Origin: an uncultured Clostridium sp.
Lineage (GTDB): Bacteria; Bacillota; Clostridia; Oscillospirales; Butyricicoccaceae
Assembly (NCBI GenBank): GCA_947427035.1
Contig: CANEGK010000002.1
Location: forward strand, 1 to 64,000
Length of the DNA: 64,000 nt
Reading direction: 5' to 3'
The notes beneath the pieces were generated by a model. The model did not search any database, was not told where the DNA came from, and was given only the letters and a program-made list of their open reading frames with translations. The position numbers were made by a program, and so were the translations under genes. Below are positions 60,703-64,000 of this stretch, one piece after another (position 1 is the stretch's first letter; every line of letters starts with the position of its first letter).

Positions 60703-61784
60703 AGCGCGGGGCGGGAATGGCGCTGGCGCTCTGCCTGCTGCTGTGCGGCTGCAAAGATTACCGGGAGCTTGATCAGCGCGACATTGTTTCGGGCGTCGCC
60801 GTCGACCGCGTGAAGGACGGCTATGCGCTGCTGCTGTCCATTGCCGATGTCACCGCCGGCTCGGACGACAACCCGGGCGCGCGTTGGCTGCCATTGCAGG
60901 GGGCGTCGCTGGCCGAAGCCGTAGGCAGCGGGGCGGGCAGCACCGGGCGGCAGGCCTATCTGGGGCATATGCAGCTGGCCGTTGTAGGCGATGAAACGGC
61001 GCGCGGCGGCCTGGACGACCTGCTCTGGTATTTGCAGCGCAGCGCCGACGTTCATATGACGCTGGCGCTTGCTGTGGCCGAGGGTGATGCTGTCGCCTTG
61101 TTTCAAAAGCAGGAGGATGCGCAGGCCGCCGCGTTTGATTTATCCCGCGCAGCCGTTCACGCCGGCAAGGCGGGGCTGGCGCCCGACATGCCGCTGTACC
61201 GTTTTCTCAGCGACCGGCAGGAAGAAGGGATCGAAGGAATTTTGCCCCGCATTTCCACCGCCGAAGGGGGCGTGCATATAGAAGGCGCCGCTCTTTTCAG
61301 GGGCGACAAGCTTTGCGGGCGGCTGGATCCGAAGCTCACGCAGGTTCTGCTCATGGCGCGCGGACTGCTGCACGAAGGGGTTCTGACCGTCAACCAGGGG
61401 GAAGGCAGCGTCGCTTTTGACATCCGCGGCTGCACGGCGCGGCTGCGCACGCAGGAAAGCGGAGACGGCGTGCTTGCAAAGTACGAAATCAAGCTGTCGC
61501 TCGAGCTGTGCCAGGGCGCGCAGAGCGACAGCCTGAGCGCTGAAATCAAAGAGCAATATGAAAAGCTGGCGCAAAGCGAGGTCGAGCGGCGCTTTGTCGA
61601 GCTGTGCACGCTGCTGCAAAAAACCTATGGCGTCGATTCGCTGGGGGTAGGAAGGCATATTCACCGCCACGACGCCGGGCTGTGGGCGCGCATGGGCGAA
61701 GACTGGGAGAAAAACTTTGCCGCCAGCCAAATCACGGCGGAGGCCGACGTGGTGCTGCACGGCAGCGGGCGTTCGCTTAAATAA
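60699..61784 (+). CDS. Ger(x)C family spore germination lipoprotein
   Basis: 361 residues from GTG 60699. Lipoprotein signal MALALCLLLCGCKDY, with Cys in the LLCGC lipobox, followed by the family hallmark YRELDQRDIVSGVAVDRVKDGY (core ELDQRDIVSGVAVD). The middle GQAYLGHMQLAVVGDE-like stretch and C-terminal VERRFVELCTLLQKTYGVDSLGVG are GerAC-like. Lipid-anchored subunit C of the germinant receptor. Overlaps the upstream subunit A gene. Confidence 0.93.
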   Translation: MKRGAGMALALCLLLCGCKDYRELDQRDIVSGVAVDRVKDGYALLLSIADVTAGSDDNPGARWLPLQGASLAEAVGSGAGSTGRQAYLGHMQLAVVGDETARGGLDDLLWYLQRSADVHMTLALAVAEGDAVALFQKQEDAQAAAFDLSRAAVHAGKAGLAPDMPLYRFLSDRQEEGIEGILPRISTAEGGVHIEGAALFRGDKLCGRLDPKLTQVLLMARGLLHEGVLTVNQGEGSVAFDIRGCTARLRTQESGDGVLAKYEIKLSLELCQGAQSDSLSAEIKEQYEKLAQSEVERRFVELCTLLQKTYGVDSLGVGRHIHRHDAGLWARMGEDWEKNFAASQITAEADVVLHGSGRSLK

Positions 61785-61795
61785 GGGGGCGGGGT

Positions 61796-62869
61796 ATGAA
61801 AAACGCGGACAACGGGATGCTGTCGGGCCGGCAGATTTTCTGCCTGCTCGCCCTTTTTCTGAGCGGCGGCGTGGGAACTATGGGCGGCGGCGGCTCGGTG
61901 CGCGATATCTGGCTGCTCATGCTGCTGGCAGGCGCAGCAGCCATTCCCCTTTATCTGCTGTATATGTATTTGGCACGGGCAGGGCAGGCGCCGCTGGGAT
62001 GCTTTGAGGCGGCCTTTGGCCGCGTGGCGGGCGGCGTGATGCGCCGGCTGCTCGGGCTGATCGCGTTGGCGGCCGCGGCCATTGAGCTGCGCATTTTTAC
62101 CGATTTTACGGCGGCGACGGCGTTGCCGCGCAGTCCGCGGTTCCTCATTGCCGCGCTCATGGCGGCAGCGCTTTTTCTGGCCCTGCGCGCCGGGGCCGAG
62201 GTCCTGGCGCGTGCCGCCGCGCCGGCCTTTTGGGTGGTCTTTGGAATGCTGGCGCTCTCGTTTGCAGCCGCACTGCCGCAGCTTGACTGGGGGGCGGTGC
62301 TTCCCCTGGGGGAAGCAGGGCCGGCGCGGCTGGGCCAGAGTTTTCTAAGCAACGCCATGATACCGTTTTTTGAGGGCTTTTTCGCCCTGATGGTGCTGGC
62401 GCCCCTGTACAATAAAAAAGGCGGCGCGCGCCGCTCCGTACTGGGAGCTGTCCTGTTCGCCGGGCTGTTTCTCGGCCTGACGCTGATGAAAAACATCATG
62501 CTGCTCGGCTACCCGGCAGGCAGCCAGTATTATTTCCCGTCATATACGGCGGGGAGCGTCACGGTGATCAGCGAGTTTTTCCAGCGGCAGGAGCTGCTCA
62601 TCGCAGCGCCGTTTCTGCTGTGCGAGCTCGTCAAGGCCGCTTTGTGCCTGTTGTTTGCCGGGCAGGCTCTCGGTGCGCAAAAGCATCGGTGGACTGGACC
62701 CGCGCTGTGCGCCGCGGCGCTTCTGCTCTCCCTTTTGGGGCGCGGCGGCGTGGCCGAGACGGTAGAGCCGCTGCGGCTCTACGGCCGGTCGCTGTTTGTG
62801 CCGCTGCTTTTGCTGCCGCTTTTGACGGCGGCCGCGCTGCGGCTGCGCAAAAAAAGACGCCGGCGATAA
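61796..62869 (+). CDS. GerAB/ArcD/ProY family germination permease subunit B
   Basis: 357 residues, about ten membrane helices of the APC fold. N-terminal MLSGRQIFCLLALFLSGGVG, ATALPRSPRFLIAALMAAAL and LSNAMIPFFEGFFALMVLAP are GerB-like. It is the likely germinant-binding integral membrane subunit. A GGGGCGGGGT site lies before the ATG, 11 bp after gerC. The order A-C-B differs from the B. subtilis A-B-C order. Confidence 0.9.
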   Translation: MKNADNGMLSGRQIFCLLALFLSGGVGTMGGGGSVRDIWLLMLLAGAAAIPLYLLYMYLARAGQAPLGCFEAAFGRVAGGVMRRLLGLIALAAAAIELRIFTDFTAATALPRSPRFLIAALMAAALFLALRAGAEVLARAAAPAFWVVFGMLALSFAAALPQLDWGAVLPLGEAGPARLGQSFLSNAMIPFFEGFFALMVLAPLYNKKGGARRSVLGAVLFAGLFLGLTLMKNIMLLGYPAGSQYYFPSYTAGSVTVISEFFQRQELLIAAPFLLCELVKAALCLLFAGQALGAQKHRWTGPALCAAALLLSLLGRGGVAETVEPLRLYGRSLFVPLLLLPLLTAAALRLRKKRRRR

Positions 62870-62870
62870 A

Positions 62871-62903
62871 AAACGGGCGGAAACCATGCGGTTCCGCCCG
62901 TTC
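62871..62903. terminator. Bidirectional terminator after the ger operon
   Basis: ACGGGCGGAA-CC and GGTTCCGCCCGT arms with an ATGC-type loop; flanked by A and T runs. Confidence 0.8.
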
Positions 62904-62920
62904 TGTTGTCGGTACAGCCG

Positions 62921-63817
62921 TTATTTGACGTATTCTTCGTAAATATCGCGCGAGAGTTCGGCCAAGAGACTGTCGCTCATAATGCCGTTGAGATTCTTTT
63001 CGTACTCCTCTTCACTGGCCGAGTTGCCGTTGTAGAACAGGGTCAGGATGTAGTCGCCCTTGGGCGAATAGACAATGCCGCAGTCGTTGGCGACGCGGTC
63101 CATTGTGCCGGTCTTGTGCGCGACTTCAACATTCCCGGGCAGGTATTTGGGAATGCGGGAATTGGTCTGGCACTGCTTCATAATGTTGAGCATTTCGTCG
63201 CACACCCAGGGGGTGAAGAGCTTTTTGTCATAAACCATGCGCAGAATCTTCATCATGTCGTTGGGGCTGGTCGAATCGTTTTCAGGCGTCTGGCACAGGT
63301 AGTCGGGGGTGTTGCGGTAGGATTTGCCGACGGTGTCGGCAAAGGTTTCGTTGCCGGCCGTCTGGTAATAGAGGGCGATCAGCTTTTTGCAGGGGTAGTC
63401 ACATTTGGTTTTGGAAAGGCCGAGCGGATCGATGACGTTGGCCTTGATGTTGTCGCGGCCGACAAAGTCAAACAGGAAATCGGTGGCCGTGTTGTCGGAA
63501 ATGATCATCATCAGCGTGGCATAGTCCTGCAAGGTGGGGTTGAGCCCGGCTTGCAAATTGAAGAAAACGCCGCTGCCGATGCTTTTGACTTCATCGGTCA
63601 GAACGTGGCGGTCGCTCATTTTGAACTTGCCTTCCTGCGCCTGGCGGAAAAGCTCGGCGAGGATGTACACCTTAAAGGTGCTGGCCGAGGGGAACTCGTC
63701 GTCGCCCATCAGCGAAAAGCTTTCGCCGGTCTGCAGGTCGGTAAAACCGACGCCCAGGTTGCCGGTGACAGAGTCGCGGTATTTTTCGGCGATGGCGCGA
63801 ATGTTTTTAATGTTCAT
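62921..63817 (-). CDS. Beta-lactamase-fold serine hydrolase, leaderless, lacking Glu166
   Basis: 298 residues. Class A-like motifs: SASTFKV (SxxK, Ser/Lys at about 45-48), ISDNTA (SDN) and AHKTGT (KTG). PENDSTSPNDMM aligns with the end of the omega loop (RDTTTP in TEM). Counting back from its Asp, the position of the deacylating Glu166 is Arg and no ExxLN-like motif is nearby. There is no signal peptide (MNIKNIRAIAEKYRDSVTG). It may therefore be a cytosolic hydrolase or peptidase rather than a resistance enzyme (inference). Start overlaps the upstream gene by 11 bp. Confidence 0.85.
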   Translation of the reverse strand: MNIKNIRAIAEKYRDSVTGNLGVGFTDLQTGESFSLMGDDEFPSASTFKVYILAELFRQAQEGKFKMSDRHVLTDEVKSIGSGVFFNLQAGLNPTLQDYATLMMIISDNTATDFLFDFVGRDNIKANVIDPLGLSKTKCDYPCKKLIALYYQTAGNETFADTVGKSYRNTPDYLCQTPENDSTSPNDMMKILRMVYDKKLFTPWVCDEMLNIMKQCQTNSRIPKYLPGNVEVAHKTGTMDRVANDCGIVYSPKGDYILTLFYNGNSASEEEYEKNLNGIMSDSLLAELSRDIYEEYVK

Positions 63818-64000
63818 CTGAAAAACTTCCTTTCTTTTCTAAAGCGTCAAAGGGCCGCAGACCCTGTAAACGCATCATTTCCAAAATTTTTCCGCCCGTT
63901 TCGTACATATCGCGGGCGTGGTAATGCAGGCCGAAGCGGCGCTGGGTTTCGTTGATAAAGCCCTGCCCGTCGGCCGTTTTCAAAATGGCCTCGGTGCGCT
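63807..64000 (-). CDS. C-terminal end of an unidentified protein (cut by window)
   Basis: The minus-strand frame is open from the window end to TAA at 63807-63809 and encodes about 63 visible residues including AILKTADGQGFINETQRRFG, LHYHARDMYETGGKI and LEMMRLQGLRPFDALE. It overlaps the beta-lactamase-fold gene by 11 bp, which supports it as a real, cotranscribed gene. I do not recognise the family from this end. Confidence 0.6.
   Translation of the reverse strand, partial: RTEAILKTADGQGFINETQRRFGLHYHARDMYETGGKILEMMRLQGLRPFDALEKKGSFSDEH

Noticed and set aside
1-64000. CRISPR arrays, insertion sequences, prophage, tRNA or rRNA genes
   Set aside because: No periodic direct repeats with spacers, transposase or integrase motifs, T-loop signatures or rRNA-like stretches were seen on reading through the window.

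Overview
The window reads as a chromosomal segment of a GC-rich, endospore-forming anaerobic Firmicute, most likely a clostridial (Oscillospirales-like) bacterium. The evidence is a complete Ger(A)(C)(B) germinant-receptor operon behind a SigG-type promoter, a Gram-positive LexA with GAAC-N4-GTTC-type boxes, an S-layer-homology anchored exoprotein, a DRTGG protein, a KamA-like radical SAM enzyme, a PRK06851-type ATPase, strong AGGAGG ribosome-binding sites and sigma-A promoters with 16-18 bp spacers. The genus assignment is inference. I found 58 protein genes (two cut by the window ends) and no tRNA, rRNA, CRISPR array, insertion sequence or prophage.

Layout. 1-10.1 kb, minus strand: recG (partial) overlapping lexA under one SOS-type promoter, a secreted WG-repeat protein, proBA, an M42 peptidase, a dGTPase-like HD enzyme and a PRK06851-type ATPase. 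10.1-14.4 kb, plus strand: a NodB-like deacetylase, a D-aminoacylase and a small secreted protein, then a DUF3788 gene. 14.5-24.2 kb, minus strand: a lone chemoreceptor, a nucleotidyltransferase, trkH-trkA, malic enzyme and a 990-residue SLH-anchored phosphodiester glycosidase. 24.3-34.8 kb: single genes with their own promoters (orphan PTS IIC, DegV, MATE pump with an SOS box, esterase, membrane-bound MerR plus YbjQ, cupin, IclR-asparaginase, DUF819 transporter, an unrecognised basic coiled-coil protein).

35.3-43.8 kb, plus strand: an uninterrupted eight-gene operon of a SAM methyltransferase, ecfA1-ecfA2-ecfT, truA, a DUF5711 protein, CvpA and a ClpE-like unfoldase. 43.9-48.1 kb, minus strand: GNAT, phosphohexomutase, small membrane protein and M20 amidohydrolase, tightly coupled. 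48.2-52.2 kb: DRTGG protein, KamA-family enzyme, a cysteine-rich CCG protein and HtrA.

52.3-56.8 kb, plus strand: CapA-like lipoprotein, dusB, ECF sigma factor, anti-sigma factor and a Crp/Fnr regulator, with 4-8 bp overlaps between the first four genes. 56.9-59.0 kb, minus strand: an HTH protein carrying 19 perfect glycine-phased pentapeptides, and a YkvI-like transporter. 59.1-62.9 kb: the germination operon. 62.9-64 kb, minus strand: a beta-lactamase-fold hydrolase without signal peptide or recognisable Glu166, preceded by the end of an unidentified gene.

The strongest leads are the glycine-pentad HTH protein, the near-perfect SOS box in front of the MATE pump, the dyads placed inside or against several promoters, and the dusB-coupled sigma/anti-sigma module.
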